From Balaenoptera acutorostrata (lineage: Eukaryota; Chordata; Mammalia; Artiodactyla; Balaenopteridae): DNA of 64,000 bases. The position numbers and the translations under genes are program-made. Shown one piece after another: positions 1 to 11,599 of the stretch (within the stretch, counting starts at the first letter, position 1; each line of letters opens with the position of its first letter). The notes beneath the pieces were generated by a model. That model was not told the origin of the DNA and ran no database searches. It worked only from the letters and a program-made list of their open reading frames with translations. The stretch is taken from assembly GCF_949987535.1 (NCBI RefSeq), contig NC_080075.1, positions 38,562,269 to 38,626,268 on the forward strand, in the 5' to 3' direction.

Positions 1-399
1 CCTTCATTATGTGAGTAATCTGTAACTCCAGGGTGAAGTAATGAATCAACAGCATTGATACTTTAGTGTCCAATTGTGCTTAAGTATAATAGCAAGTTTT
101 AAAATTTTTGTGCTGCTTGTTCTTTATGATGCTCTAAGTGATTAAGTTAATCTGATTTTTTAAATTAAATTTGTAAATCTATTTTGATTTATAAGAGTAA
201 CTTGAGTACTTATGAAGATTTTACTTTTTAAATTTATAAGTCTGGCGTTTGATGTTTGAAGTTGTTGAGAGAATCAGATATGTCATATTGGTGACTGTGG
301 TTTGAACTCTGTAAATGACTTTAATTAGTCAAGTTCGTAAATGTTTAGGGAGAAAGTAATGTCAAATGAATAAGCTTACTGAGATTAAATCAAACAGAA
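1..399. other. AT-rich DNA, no feature seen
   Basis: This stretch is AT-rich. I see no open frame, repeat family or regulatory motif that I can support. It ends at the left target-site duplication of the next L1. Confidence 0.5.
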
Positions 400-409
400 A
401 AAGAGAGTA

Positions 410-1033
410 AGTGTTCCTGGGCACATATCCAGAGAAAACTCTAATTTGAAAAAGATACATGCACCCCAATATTCATAGCAGCACTATTTACAATAGCCAA
501 AACATGGAAGCAACCTAAATGTCCATCATCAGGTGAATGGATAAAAAAGATGTGCGGTATATATATGTGACGATTAGCCATAAAAAAAGGATGAAATAAT
601 GCCATATTCAACAACATAGGTGGACCTAGAGATTATCATATTAAGTGAAGTATTAATAAGTCAGGGAAAGGCAAACAGCATATGATATCACTTATATATG
701 GAATCTAAAATATGATACAAATGAATTTATTTACAAAACAGAAGCAGACTCACAGACAGAAAGCCAATTTACGGTTACCAAAGGGGAAAGGAAGGGAGGG
801 ATAAATTAGGAGTTTGGGATTAGCAGATACAAAGTACTATATATAAAATAGATAAGTAACAAAGATTGTATAGCACAGGGAACTATATTCAATAACTTGT
901 AATAAACTATAATGGAAAAGAATATATATATATATATATATATATACACATGTGTATGTATATATACATACATATATATAACAGAATCACTTTGCTGTAC
1001 ACTAATGCAACATTGTAAATAATAAAAAATTTT
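410..1033 (+). mobile_element. 5'-truncated L1, 3' end
   Basis: The sequence matches the end of mammalian L1 ORF2 (reading like IAKTWKQPKCPS and then WIKKM) followed by the cetartiodactyl L1 3' UTR with its ctttgctgtacac...aacattgtaaat ending. A 10-bp direct repeat AAAGAGAGTA (400-409 and 1034-1043) flanks it, which is the expected target-site duplication. A (TA)n/(TG)n-rich patch at about 921-985 lies inside the 3' UTR. The frame is broken and the copy cannot move by itself. Confidence 0.85.
921..985. repeat. TA-rich microsatellite inside L1 3' UTR
   Basis: Alternating TA followed by an interrupted TACA/TGTA tract. It probably expanded from the ATATATATA stretch common in this L1 3' UTR. 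Confidence 0.8.
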
Positions 1034-1043
1034 AAAGAGAGTA

Positions 1044-1865
1044 TTTTTATTTCAACACAAAAATTGCCAGATTTGTAAATAAATAAAATCTGTATGTTGA
1101 GCTTAAAGGCTTTAGGAAAAATATAGGCTCACAGGTTTATAAGCTAATACAATATTAATGAAAACATGAGTAACAGCTGGTGTTCTTTTCCACACACAAT
1201 AATACTCTGCGGATGCTGAAAACCTAATCAACCCTCCTCCTCCTTCTAGCGTTCCTCATGATGGCATTGAGGGGCTCCTAGGTGACTGAGAGCGCCCAAA
1301 AGGCCCCTGCTTGTCCGTCTCTAGGGGTGTCTCAAGGCTAATGTCCAGCCCATCCCAGCCCCTCCACAACTGACAGTGTTCTGTCTGGCCTGTCCTCCAT
1401 CATGATGGGTGTATGTCTTTTCTGATGGGCTGGCACTGAACTAATTTTCAACATTTTGAATACTGTTAGTTATCTGGGATCATGGTCATGTTCCATGCCA
1501 CTTCCTTTGGTCCCCAAATCATCACATGCTGAAATTCTGTATCCTGATTCGAGGTCTCCTCTAGACAGCCAACTCTCCTAGTACTACTGAGTTGGCTCAT
1601 GGGCATGTGGGAACTTCTGGATCCCCTGCACTTCTGGGGATAAGTGAACCAACAGTGAGATCCTTTTGGCCAGGACCCTGTTTTATTCATCTTCCTACTC
1701 TTGGCACTTCGCAAGTTGCTGGGAGCATTGTAGACACTACTGTATAGTATAGGGGCTTGCTGAGCAGGGTAGCAGTATGGTGGGTGGTTAGTTGAACAGT
1801 GTAGCAGTTTTTGAATAGTATAGTAATATTGTGTAGTGATTTGTTCAACTGTGTAGCAGTATGGA
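1044..1865. other. Unassigned DNA with degenerate GTAGCAGT-type repeats
   Basis: No gene seen. Between about 1738 and 1865 short motifs such as tagtata, gtagcagtatgg and gttgaacagtgtagcag recur, as in a decayed tandem repeat. The 82-codon open frame on the minus strand at 1466-1714 has no recognisable domain. Confidence 0.4.
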
Positions 1866-2078
1866 GTGAGAAGTCAGACTGTATTTATAACCTTCCTGGT
1901 CACTTATTAGCTGTGTGATCTTGGGCAAGTTACTTAACCTTTCTGTGTCCCATTTTATCCTCTAGAAAATAGGGCTAACAAACTCATCAGGTTGCTGAGA
2001 ATTAAATGAGGTATGTACATAAAATAATTAGCACAATTCCTGATGCATTGTAAAATGCTTAATAAACATTAACTAAAA
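1866..2078 (+). mobile_element. MIR SINE
   Basis: It carries the MIR core order: gctgtgtgatcttgggcaag, ttacttaacctttctgtg, then a gaattaaatgagg block and an ending like aatgcttaataaacatt. This is an ancient mammal-wide SINE, well diverged. Confidence 0.85.
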
Positions 2079-2468
2079 TAGTTATACAACATACTTTTAT
2101 TATTATTTTGTGTGATCTAGTTCAGTCACTTGAACTAGTTAATGTGTCAGAATAAAGAGGGGGAAGACAAACAATGCTCCAAATCCTAACTGTGCCAATG
2201 AAAAACAATTTGATGATACTATATATAGAAAACCCTAAAGACTCCACACAAAAACTACTAGAACTGATAAAGGTATTCAGCAAGGTAGAAGGATACAAGA
2301 TTAACATACAGAAATCAGTTGCATTTCTTTACACTAACAATGGAATATCAGAAAGGGAATGCAAACAAACAATCCCTTTTAAAATAAAATTTTTAAAAAG
2401 TTGAATAAACCTCACCAAGGAGGTGAAAGAATTCTATTCTGAGAACTACAAAACATTAATAAAGGAAA

Positions 2469-2858
2469 TTGAAGAAATGGAAAGATATCCCATGCTCTTG
2501 GATTGGAAGAAATAATATTGTTAAAATGGCCATGCTACCCAAAGCAAGAGACAGATTTATGGTGATCCCTATCAAATTACCCATGACATTTTTCACAGAA
2601 CTAGAACAAATACTCCTAAAATTTATATGGAACTGTAAAAGACCCAGAATTGCCAAAGCAATCCTGAGGAAAAAGAACAAAGCAAGAGGCATAACCATCC
2701 CAGACTTCAGACAATACTACAAAGCTACAGTATTCAAAACAGCATGGTATTGGCACAAACACAGACATATGGATCAATGGAACAGAATAGAGAGCCCAGA
2801 AGTAAACCCACACAATTATGGTCAATTAATCTTCAACAAAGGAGGCAAGAATATATGA
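2469..2858 (+). pseudogene. L1 ORF2 fragment (thumb/connection region)
   Basis: A 129-codon open stretch, part of the L1 at 2210-4205. It reads [19 protein letters not shown] and then [16 protein letters not shown] and [15 protein letters not shown], which are hallmark segments of L1 ORF2 after the reverse-transcriptase core. A frameshift near its end moves the homology to another frame (2744-2959). There is no catalytic residue here and no reason to expect a product. It is a fragment of a transposon gene, not a host gene. Confidence 0.85.
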
Positions 2859-3179
2859 TGGGAAAAAGACAGTCTCTTCAGCAAGTAGTGTTTGGAAAGT
2901 TGGACAGCCACATGGAAATCACTGAAGTTAGAACACACCCTCTCACCACACAAAAGTAAACTCAAAATGGCTTAAAGACTTAAATATAAGACATGACACC
3001 ATAAAACTCCCAGAAGAGAACATAGGCAAAACATTCTCTGACATAAATCGTACCAATGTTTTCTTAGGTCAGTTTTCCAAGGCAATAGAAATAAAGCAAA
3101 AATAAATGAATGGGACCTAATCAAACTTACAAGCTTTTGCACAGCAAAGGAAACCATAAACAAAACAAAAAGACAACCT

Positions 3180-3788
3180 ATGGACTGGGAGAAAATATTT
3201 GCAAAAGATGCGACAGACAAGGGCTTAATTTCCAAAATATACAAACAGCTCATACAACTCAGTAACAAAAAAACCCCAAAGAACCCAATCAAAAAATGGG
3301 CAGAAGACCTAAATAGACATTTCTCCAAAGAAGACATACAGATGGCCAATAGGCATATAAAAAGTTGCTCAACATCACTAATTATTAGAGAAATGCAAAT
3401 CAAAACTAAAATAAGGTACCACCTCACACCAGTCAGAATAGCCATCATTAAAAAGTCTACAAATAACAAATGCTGGAGAGGGTGTAGAGAAGAGGCACCC
3501 TCCTACACTGTTGGTGAGAATGTAAATTGGTGCAGCCACTATGGAAAACAATATGACAGTTCCTCAAAAAACTAAAAATAGAGTTGCCATATGATCCAGC
3601 AATCCCACTCCTGGGCACATATCCAGACTCTAATTCAAAAAGAGACATACACCCCTATGTTCATAGCAGTACTATTTACAATAGCCAAGACATGGAAACA
3701 ACCTAAATGTTTATTGACAGATGAATGGATAAAGAAGATGTGGTATCTATATACAACGGAATATTACTCAGCCATAAAAAAAGAATGA
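3180..3788 (+). pseudogene. L1 ORF2 C-terminal fragments
   Basis: Two successive open stretches, 3180-3575 and 3591-3788, continue the same L1 ORF2: [40 protein letters not shown] and [20 protein letters not shown] in the first, AVLFTIAKTWKQPKC and WYLYTTEYYSAIKKE in the second. A frameshift and a stop separate them. The last motif is the normal ORF2 C-terminus, so the 3' UTR follows directly. Confidence 0.85.
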
Positions 3789-4205
3789 AACAATGCCATT
3801 TGCAGCAACGTGGATGGACCTAGAGATTATCATACTAAGTGAAGAAAGACAGAGAAAGACAAAATACCATATGATATCACTTATGTGTGGAATCTAAAAC
3901 AACACAAATGAACATATCTTCGAGGCAGAAACCAACTCACAGACATAGAGAACAGACTTGTGGTTGCCAAGGGGGATAGGGAGGGAAGAAATGGGAGTTT
4001 GGTATTAGCAGATGCACACTATTATATATAGGATAGATAAACAATAAGGTCCTACTGTATAGCACAGGGAACTGTATACAATATTCCGTGATAAACCATA
4101 ACGGAAAAAAATATGAAAAAGGATTTACGTATAACTGAATCACTTTGCTGTACAGAAGAAATTAACACATTGTAAATCAACTATACTTCAATAAAAATTT
4201 TTAAA

Positions 4206-4860
4206 CAAGAATTTATAAAGTGGGAAAAAAAGAATTTGAATTCTTGTTCATGTTATGCTTGAATAATGTAAGGAAGAGTCCAGCAAAACTACGCAGTGTA
4301 ACAGAGGGGCAGGTTAGACATTTTCTGGTGAACTTGTCAGATCTAATACCTTTTGTTCTTTCCTCTTCCCTTCATATTCTGGCCCAGCTCTTCTGGACTC
4401 TTACTGCCTCTGAGAGTGCTGGGGGGTGAGTCACCACCCACAGAAGGCACTTGCAGAAGCTGCACCATGAAAGGTCAACACTGGTGGACAGGAAAAGGAC
4501 TGGGCACTTGGCCCTGCTTGGCAGTTGACCTTTGGCCCTTGGCAAGCCTCCCTGGTGGGTTTGGCATGTTGTCGAAGTGGGCAGGTCATCCTAAATCCTC
4601 TCCACCCTGCACCCTCCTCCCATGCTCAGGGCCAGTGTGAAGGTCACATGTTTCTCTTTTGAATCATTTCAGTGTTTAGGCTGCCCAAGTCCAAGCTAAC
4701 TGGGGAAACTGACTGTTACGAACGGGAATCAGATCCCCATCTTGATGTGAAAGGCAGAGGGATTCCAGTTAGCAGTATGTGAGGGATGGTTAAATCTGCA
4801 GAGGAGCCAAGGTTAATATCAACAGCAATAAGTCATATTGATGATACATACCCTTAATGT
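4206..4860. other. Unassigned DNA
   Basis: No gene or repeat family recognised. Two overlapping open frames of 69 and 95 codons (4220-4429, 4353-4640) have low-complexity, unfamiliar translations and no splice or start context that I would trust. Confidence 0.4.
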
Positions 4861-5320
4861 GATGTGATGAGGATGATGACACTTTACTTCTATGGTTTTC
4901 CTCTCAAAAACTCACAAACCTGTCTAGTCACGAAAAGAACGTGAGACAAATTCCAATAGAGGGGTATTCTACAAAATACCTGATCAGCACTCCTCAACAC
5001 GGCCAAGATCATCAAAAACAAGCAAAGTCTGAGAAATGGTCACTGCCGAGAGGGACCTAAAGAGGCAGGATGACTAAATGTTGTGTGGTGTCCTGGATGG
5101 GATCCTGACCAGAAAAGGACGTTAGGTAAAAACTAAGGAAATCTGAATAAAGTGTCAATATTGGTTTATTAATTGTGACAAATGTACCATACTAGAGTAA
5201 GATGTTTCCCCTGTAAAAACAGGGGAAAGTGGGTGTGTGTATATAGAAACTCTCTGTATTATCTTCACTATTTTTCTGTACATCTGAGACTATTCTAAAA
5301 TTAAAGGTTTATTTTTAAAA
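4861..5320 (+). mobile_element. Ancient L1M 3' end
   Basis: The segment follows the 3' UTR of old mammalian L1 (L1M class): block aaaatacctgatcagcactc, then gatgactaaatg, cctggatgggatcctg, taaaaactaaggaaatctga, gacaaatgtaccatact and an end like ctattctaaaattaaa. It is heavily diverged, which fits an insertion that predates placental radiation. Confidence 0.75.
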
Positions 5321-5712
5321 CTTTGTGTAGGAGAGGTCTGCTGGGCAACACCTTAGCCTGTTAACCATGGAAAGGGGTGCTGAACCCCTACTGTGTGCAG
5401 GGTTAGGGATTGGAGAGACTGGGGTAGATGAAACGGGCATGTCTCGCCCCACAGAGTCTACAGTCCACCAGGGAAGGACTTCGTGCACTTGCACACAATT
5501 GGAATTTCTCTCAACGGATGTGACCTACTTTCATAACCTGATGTGCTATGAATTAAAAAAATACAACAGAACGTTGAATAAAAGTAATAAGTAGTAGGCT
5601 CTCTTTACAAAGGTTAACCTGGATTTCCCAGGCCACATCAACTCCTCAACTTCTTGGACTACGATTTTTAAACCTTTTTTTGGTGAGATTAGAGATCGAT
5701 CAGTTTAGGATA
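5321..5712. other. Unassigned DNA
   Basis: No supported feature. A 75-codon open frame at 5367-5594 has no recognisable domain. Confidence 0.4.
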
Positions 5713-5830
5713 GTGTTTCCCAAACTTACTTAACTTTGACCATGGAATATATTAAAAATGATAGTGTACTGACAGAACACTAGCAGGTGTGTATTCGCTA
5801 CAATGAAAGCTGGTTTGAAAGAAGACAGGG
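5713..5830 (+). mobile_element. hAT-like transposon end (possible left end of a split element)
   Basis: The sequence tagtgtttcccaaactta resembles the inverted terminal repeat of non-autonomous hAT elements. A degenerate reverse partner (cacggtttaggaaattct) is visible at about 7676-7693. If they belong together, the element has been split by about 1.8 kb of later insertions. This pairing is inference. Confidence 0.35.
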
Positions 5831-6259
5831 GTAAAGGGTTTCACAGATGAATTTCCTTCAGAAAAAAAATTAAAGCAAAACATCTTTTTACTTTACCTGT
5901 TCTTATAAAACTTTTAAAGTAGTCTGTACATATTTCATGTCTTTTGTATATTTGTTTTAAAATTTTTGTATATTTTGTGTCTTTCAGATATTTGTGTTTT
6001 AAATATTTTTGTGTCTTTTAAAAATCCCCTATCTCTCTATTGGAAACAGCCTTGCTGTGGCTGAGAGATACATCAGATTCAGCCCCCAGTTTGCACTTTT
6101 AGTGCGGTGTGCAGTGAAAAGTCCTACTTCCCAGATACACTGGCGCAAAGGGGCAAAGGATGTGAGCTATATGCTGTGTGATATTTGTGTCCTCTTAAGT
6201 TAGGCTACTCCAAATAGTGTTCATTGTTTCATCTTGGGCAACACACATTTAGATTTTTT

Positions 6260-6352
6260 TTTTTCCTGTACCACGAGGCGACATGCAGGATCCCCGTGAC
6301 CCTTGCAGTGGAAGCTTGGAGTCTTAACCACTGGACCACCAGAGAAGACCCC
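6260..6352 (-). mobile_element. CHR-1-like tRNA SINE, short
   Basis: Read on the minus strand it starts near a CCACTGGACC/ACTGG-type head and carries a tRNA-derived body. A 10-bp duplication TAGATTTTTT flanks it (6250-6259 and 6353-6362). The tail is a T-run on the plus strand, as expected for an antisense poly(A) element. It is only about 93 bp long, so it is shortened or decayed. Confidence 0.75.
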
Positions 6353-6639
6353 TAGATTTTTTCTCTTTTAAAGTTAAAGCTCAGATTACTCATCTCTACT
6401 TTAAAGTATTCTAAATTTGTGTTGGTTCAGATACCATTTAGAACCCCAAGACCTTCTTTTCATTTAAAGCTTTCTTACTTTAGCCATAGATCTGGAGAGA
6501 ACATGTTAGTGTGGGATAATTGTTTAATATTGAATAAACATTGCTTAATATCATGGACATATGCTGAAATTATGTGACTAGGTATGGAACATTATGGTAA
6601 TCAATCAAAAGATGATGCACATGGGTATACAACAGGATT

Positions 6640-6960
6640 GTATTTGGCTGCATGTAACAGGAATCTGGCAACAATGGCTTAACTAAATAGATTTCTTTCC
6701 CTCTATGACAAGGAAGTTAGAGGTGAGCAGACCAGAACTGGTACAGTAACTCTGTGGTGTCATCAAGGACCCCAAATTTGACTGGCTCCTTGGGTCAATA
6801 TATTTAGCATGTGACTTTTGTCCTCTAGGTCACAAGTTGGCTGCTGCAGCTCCAGATATCAAGTCTGTGTCTCATGTAGGAGAAAGGAGGACAAAGACAA
6901 AAGGCAAAAGGTCTTACAAGGCAGCTGAGTCTTTCCCTTTCATCAGAAAAACATATTTCT
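6640..6960 (+). mobile_element. Unnamed ancient interspersed repeat, copy 1
   Basis: It shares its order of blocks (gctgcatgtaacag, aatggcttaa, gacaaggaagttagaggt, ggtgtcatcaaggaccc, tggctcctt, gttggctgctgcagctcc) with segments at 31760-32140 and 62465-62860. I recognise the pattern as a common mammalian repeat, but cannot name the family with certainty. Confidence 0.5.
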
Positions 6961-7160
6961 GGAAGTCCATTTAGCAGACATCACCTTACATCTCATGGTC
7001 ACTACTAGCTGTGAAGAAGCTGAGAAAAATCAAGTCTTGTACCTGGGCCTTGGGCACCCTGAACAAAACCAGGTTTCTACTGGTAAGGAAGGCAGGGAAC
7101 ATGGACATTGTGTAGGCAATTTCAGGGTTGGCCACCAGGAGCTTAAAAATCAGTTGGTGG

Positions 7161-7450
7161 GGGCTTCCCTGGTGGCACAGTGGTTGAGAATCTGCCTGCC
7201 AATGCAGGGGGCACGGGTTCGAGCCCTGGTCTGGGAAGATCCCACATGCCGCGGAGCAACTAGGCCCGTGAGCCACAACTACTGAGCCTGCGCGTCTGGA
7301 GCCTGTGCTCGGCAACAAGAGAGGCCGCGATAGTGAGAGGCCCGCGCACCCGATGAAGAGTGGCCCCCGCTTGCCGCAACTAGAGAAAGCCCTCGCACAG
7401 GAACGAAGACCCAACACTGCCAAAAGTAAATAAATAAATAAAATTAAAAA
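7161..7450 (+). mobile_element. CHR-2 SINE, short subtype
   Basis: A complete tRNA-derived cetacean SINE. It has a Pol III A box (tggcacagtgg) and B box (ggttcgagccc), the short-subtype body (cgcgtctggagcctgtgctc, gaggccgcgatagtgagagg) and a TAAATAAATAAA tail. A 16-bp exact duplication AAAAATCAGTTGGTGG (7145-7160 and 7451-7466) bounds it to the base. The perfect duplication and low divergence suggest a fairly recent insertion. Confidence 0.95.
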
Positions 7451-8122
7451 AAAAAATCAGTTGGTGGTAAATGCTGCCTCTGCATCAAAGCACAGAGCAA
7501 ATGTCTCCCAGGGATTGCTCCAGCTGTTTCTGCTAAAGGCAGCTTACTACATAATTAAAATAATATTTATTTAGTCGATTTTTTACATACATGTTTTTCT
7601 AGAATAAATTTTTGTAGAAAAAAATAGCATCAGCATCAATTATTTTCATGGAACACATGTTACATTATTTCAGAGCACGGTTTAGGAAATTCTGGCCTTA
7701 AGTCATAGAAATCACCCATTCCAAACGACAGATATATTTTACATTAAGAAAACCAAAACCCTCAAGTTTTCTTTAAATCATACCCTCTCTTAGTTAAAAA
7801 AAAATTCTTAATGTAATTAAGATTTAAAAATCTATTTATATATCTCAGCATAAAACTTATTGTATACTACTTAGGTCTACAAATTTTCATTTCCAAATTC
7901 CAAATGGACAAATAGTAACACATTGTACACTTCCTGGATAACTCTGCTAGAAACAGTAATGTGCACTTGTTAATCTGAATCTTTTTAGTATCCGCTTCAT
8001 TGTTTTGGTGTTCTCTCCCTGCCACTGTCACAAAGTCTTCTTTTACTCTTTTTACTGACACTGGTCCACTTCCTGAGTGAAATTAATCCTCTTTCCTGCA
8101 CTCAGTTCTGAATGACTTCATT

Positions 8123-8162
8123 AAAAAATTTTTTTATTGAAGTATAGTTGATTTACAATGTC
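8123..8162 (-). mobile_element. L1 micro-insertion (about 40 bp)
   Basis: The plus strand reads a T-run followed by attgaagtatagttgattta, which is the reverse complement of the last bases of the cetartiodactyl L1 plus its poly(A). An 11-bp exact duplication ATGACTTCATT (8112-8122 and 8163-8173) flanks it. This is an L1 insertion cut off almost at once during reverse transcription. Confidence 0.8.
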
Positions 8163-8479
8163 ATGACTTCATTTTTAATTGTAAAAATAATACTTGCTAT
8201 TATTTTTAAATAATACAAGCTCATTATAAAAAAAATCACAAACATTTATATCTTAGCTAGCACAAAGTTCCCTCTCATAAATAACTGTTAACATTATTTA
8301 TAGTCTTGCAGTTTTTGAATGCTCATATTTTTTTGCATGTATATTTTTAATATGTAAAAATGTACAGATAGAAGATATTGCTGACCGTCTTCACCACATC
8401 CACTCTTGTTCTTTTCTAAACAACCCCATTTTGTTGAAGAAATTCAAGCTATTATTCAACCCTTTCAATCAAGATGCAT

Positions 8480-8628
8480 TGCTCAAAGCCTCGGTTTCCT
8501 TGTCTGTAAAATGGGCCAAACAAACCTACCCTCTAAGGTTGTTAGAAGGACTGGAAATGATGCATGAAAGCACTTAGAATAACTCCTGGCACTCAGTGAG
8601 CATTGTGTAAATATTTGTTATTCTCATT
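8480..8628 (+). mobile_element. MIR SINE, 3' half
   Basis: Diagnostic blocks cctcggtttccttgtctgta, aaatgggcc, aaggttgttagaaggact, aagcacttagaataactcct and ggcactcagtgagcattg follow the MIR consensus order. Confidence 0.85.
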
Positions 8629-8941
8629 TTTGATACAATTCCAAAATAAATTATCTGGTTTCCAAAACGGTACAAAATCAGATAAAAATAGAAAATTAGA
8701 AAGTATACAAGGGTTTATAGGCATCTTGTTGTTTTCAAGTTCATTCTGAAAGACGGTGGGCAAATGGACCTCATGGAAATCAAACTTACTTCACAGATGT
8801 TACAAAGAATGAGTGCCACTGGGGTCTGATGTGGGTTGCATCATTGTTCCCTTCCACTGGGCCATCACTATATTTTCTAAAAATATAAATGATTAAAAAA
8901 AAAAGATTCACCTTAGGATGTTTATCATAAAATACGGGGAC

Positions 8942-9448
8942 TGTAGCAGGCTGAATAATGGACCCCAAATATGTCTGAATCCAAATCCTCAGAACCTGTG
9001 AATGTTTTATTACATGACAAAGGGGAATTGTAGCAGATGGAATTAGGTTGCTAATCAGATCACCTTAAAATAGGGAGATTATCTTGGATTATTCAGGTGG
9101 GAGCAATGTGATCGCAAGGGTCCTTCCATGTGGAAGAGGGAGGCAGAAGACACAGTGTCAGAGTGACATCCTGTGAGAAGGACTTGACTGGTCATTGCTG
9201 GCTGTGAAGTTGGACAGGAGTCACAAGGCAAGAAATGCAGGTGCCTCTAGAAGCTGCAAAAGGCAAGAGAATGGATTCTCCCCTTAAGCTTCCAGAAAGG
9301 ATCGCGGCCCTGCCGACACCTTGATTTTAGTCCATTGAGACCCATTTTGCACTTCTGACCTCCGGAACTGTAGGATATCTTATTTGTGTTATTTTAAGCC
9401 ACTAAATTTTTGGTAACTTGTTACAACAAGCAATAGGAAACTAATACA
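8942..9448 (+). mobile_element. MLT1-like ERVL-MaLR solo LTR
   Basis: About 507 bp running from TGTAGCAGGCTGAATAATGG to CTAATACA, so it has LTR-type TG...CA ends. Inner blocks such as ttaggttgctaatcag, agggagattatcttggatta, cctgccgacaccttgatttt and gttattttaagccactaaat fit the MLT1 group. The bases next to each end are GGGAC and GGGAA, a near-matching 5-bp duplication. No internal retroviral sequence adjoins it. Confidence 0.8.
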
Positions 9449-10734
9449 GGGAAAGAATATCATTTCAACTCAGGCAAAAAGGACATTTAGGAACCTCAGA
9501 TACCCTTTCATGTCAAACCTTGACAAACAAAAAGGCAAACACTAAACAGCTAATGCATGTCACACAGCTGTTATCATGGGAATGGGGGTTGGAATAAAAT
9601 CCCACTCCTATACCAGGGTCCAGGAGTCTGTTGTGATCCTGAAAATACATCTTCAATGAAGAGGAATAAAACAACATGTCGCCATTTTATTGAAATATGG
9701 GAATAGGATAGAATGAATGCCAGGGTATTGGTTAAGTTAGAAAATGGTAACTGGTGGGTGGCAACAAAGGAGGACACAGTAAAATGATCAGAAGCATAAA
9801 CAAAGGAAAAGGGTGTCTGAACCAGCACTGTTCTGGGCCCATTTCATGTATGGGAGATAGTTTAATAATCTCACCTCCTGTATTGATGGCATGGATGTTC
9901 AAGGTGATGATGCACCCACATCAACAAGAAATTGAATAAGTTTCTTGTGGCGTGTTTAAGATGGCAAGGAAATAGGCAAGACATTTTAGGGGGAAAAATT
10001 CATCCAAAGTGACTGGATTTTCTTTTTAAGCTTTAGGGCTTTGTGAGGAGTAAACCTGATCATGCAAATTGCGTCTCACGTCACATCCCCCTCCAGATGA
10101 AGGGCAAATGAGGTGGTGGTGTTGGGGAGGGGGTTTGGTTCAGCACATCAGTGAATTCAGACTCCTTTGGGGTTCAAGGCTTATCAAGTTCTTGCTTCAG
10201 CCCCAGTGCTCTGTGCTCTGAGGTCCTTCCCTATGCTTGTGTGGCTTGCTGGTTCAGGCAAATGAAACCTGCCCAGTAATGGGGGGCTTTGTGCAGGAAT
10301 GGAGAGAAACCTTCCTGTTTTGTGCCTTTTACATAGAGCGTTATCATAATATCAGACTCTCAGAGGACGGGATGTGATTCCAAGTGGAGTGTTATGCCAA
10401 CCAGGACTTACTTATATTTCCTTACTCAGCAGCAGCAAAATGCTGATGGCATTTTTAGCCAATACGTTTCTGAATTCCACCGTTGATATTTTGGTTCTTA
10501 GCCCCTCTGAGGAATCTCTACTGAACCATTTGTTAAATATTTTTCAACTATTATCCAATTATTATCCATCATAGTTTAAGAAGATTTGAATAAAGATCCA
10601 TCTTAACCTATTTTTCTTTGTTACTTAGTTATCTTACCACATTTGTTATTTCATATTGACATGGTATCCCATAAAACAGCAAACCTTTAAACCCTTAACC
10701 ATTTTTCCAACATGGCCCACATATCAAAGCTATG
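9449..10734. other. Unassigned DNA
   Basis: No gene or clear repeat. Open frames of 60-84 codons (for example 9574-9828 minus, 10374-10574 plus) have no recognisable family. A faint MIR-like block may lie near 9820-9900, too decayed to call. Confidence 0.4.
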
Positions 10735-11150
10735 AATAATGATGACTAGCTTTCACTAGGTCCTTACAATGTACAAGGGATCAAGTTTGTTTTTTTTTTT
10801 CACACACACGCACACACACACACTGTATTTTATTTTTACAAGAGATAAATAGACTGACACCAAGCATTGTAAATGGATGACCACAACAAAAGCAACAATG
10901 ATTGCAATTACCAAACACGAAACACACTCATGCTATGTCATAATATTGACATTCAGTCCAGTAATCCTCCACTGTAACAACTCCTTTACTTTGCAGTGAG
11001 GGATCAAGTTTTATACGACTTAATTTTCTCAACAATCCTATGTGATAGACACTTTTATGATCATCATGTTACAGGTGAGAAAACTGAGCCTTGAAGAGAT
11101 TAATTAACTCGCTCAAGTCACAGCCAACAAAGCCCACGGGCCAAATCTAG
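10735..11150 (-). mobile_element. MIR SINE split by a retrocopy
   Basis: The plus strand carries antisense MIR blocks: aatgtacaaggga on the left, then, after the inserted segment, ttctcaacaatcctatgtga, gttacaggtgagaaaactga and ctcaagtcacagcc. The two halves join cleanly when the 210-bp insert and one copy of its 13-bp duplication are removed, which shows that the MIR was there first. Confidence 0.8.
10789..10998 (-). pseudogene. Retroposed 3'-UTR-like fragment, parent unknown
   Basis: On the minus strand this 210-bp segment has no SINE or L1 body. It ends with a canonical AATAAA polyadenylation signal, then a GT-rich stretch and a poly(A) tail (T-run at 10789-10800 on the plus strand). A perfect 13-bp duplication AGGGATCAAGTTT (10776-10788 and 10999-11011) flanks it. 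These are the marks of L1-driven retroposition of a host mRNA, truncated so that only the 3' UTR was copied. No coding sequence is present, so the source gene cannot be read from it. Confidence 0.75.
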
Positions 11151-11599
11151 TCCTCACCAGTGGAGACTGCTAGAGCCAGCTAGCACTGCATCCCCATCTG
11201 TTCCTCTTCCCCCGTCTACTCCCAGAGCCTGCCTCCCTGGCTGGTGGTCATACCTTGCTGCTCTGGGGCCTGCTGATCACCACCTATATACTGGGGACTC
11301 TACTGCTGGTAACTGCTGGGCAACAAGCAGTAGAATTTCAGTTCGGAAGGCGGAGGCTCAGCAAGTTGTCTCATCTCCAGTGTGGTGCCCCCAGGTGCCA
11401 GAGCCAGGCTCTCCGGGAGGCAGGGATGGGGGCAGAGTGAAACTGACAGGGCAACAACCCCACACTCCTTGCCCGAGGCCAGCAGCTCTCCTTCCCTAGA
11501 AGGTCTCTGTTGAATGGGCAAATGGGCATAAAGCTGCTCACCACTGAGATGGCTCACCCCAGGCAAACCAGGAGGGGTAGGACAGGAATTTTCTCTCTT
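11151..11599. other. Unassigned DNA, moderately GC-rich
   Basis: Two overlapping open frames (11255-11440 plus, 11300-11629 minus) lie here. Their translations look like chance products and no domain is seen. It may be an insertion inside an older hAT element whose right end lies at about 11600-11705. Confidence 0.35.

Larger units (their letters stand above)
2210..4205 (+). mobile_element. 5'-truncated L1 with decayed ORF2 and 3' UTR
   Basis: About 2 kb of L1. It begins just after the place where the reverse-transcriptase catalytic aspartate pair should be (first residues [12 protein letters not shown]), runs through the C-terminal part of ORF2 and ends in the usual L1 3' UTR (ctttgctgtacag...cttcaataaaa). 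It has lost the endonuclease and the catalytic core by 5' truncation, so it is dead. The short segment at 2140-2209 just upstream does not read as L1. I could not find a convincing target-site duplication. Confidence 0.9.

Noticed and set aside
2972..3469. 165-codon minus-strand open frame
   Set aside because: It is the antisense shadow of L1 ORF2.
7161..7260. tRNA gene in the head of the CHR-2 SINE
   Set aside because: A and B boxes are present, but this is the tRNA-derived part of a SINE; no true cloverleaf tRNA is expected.
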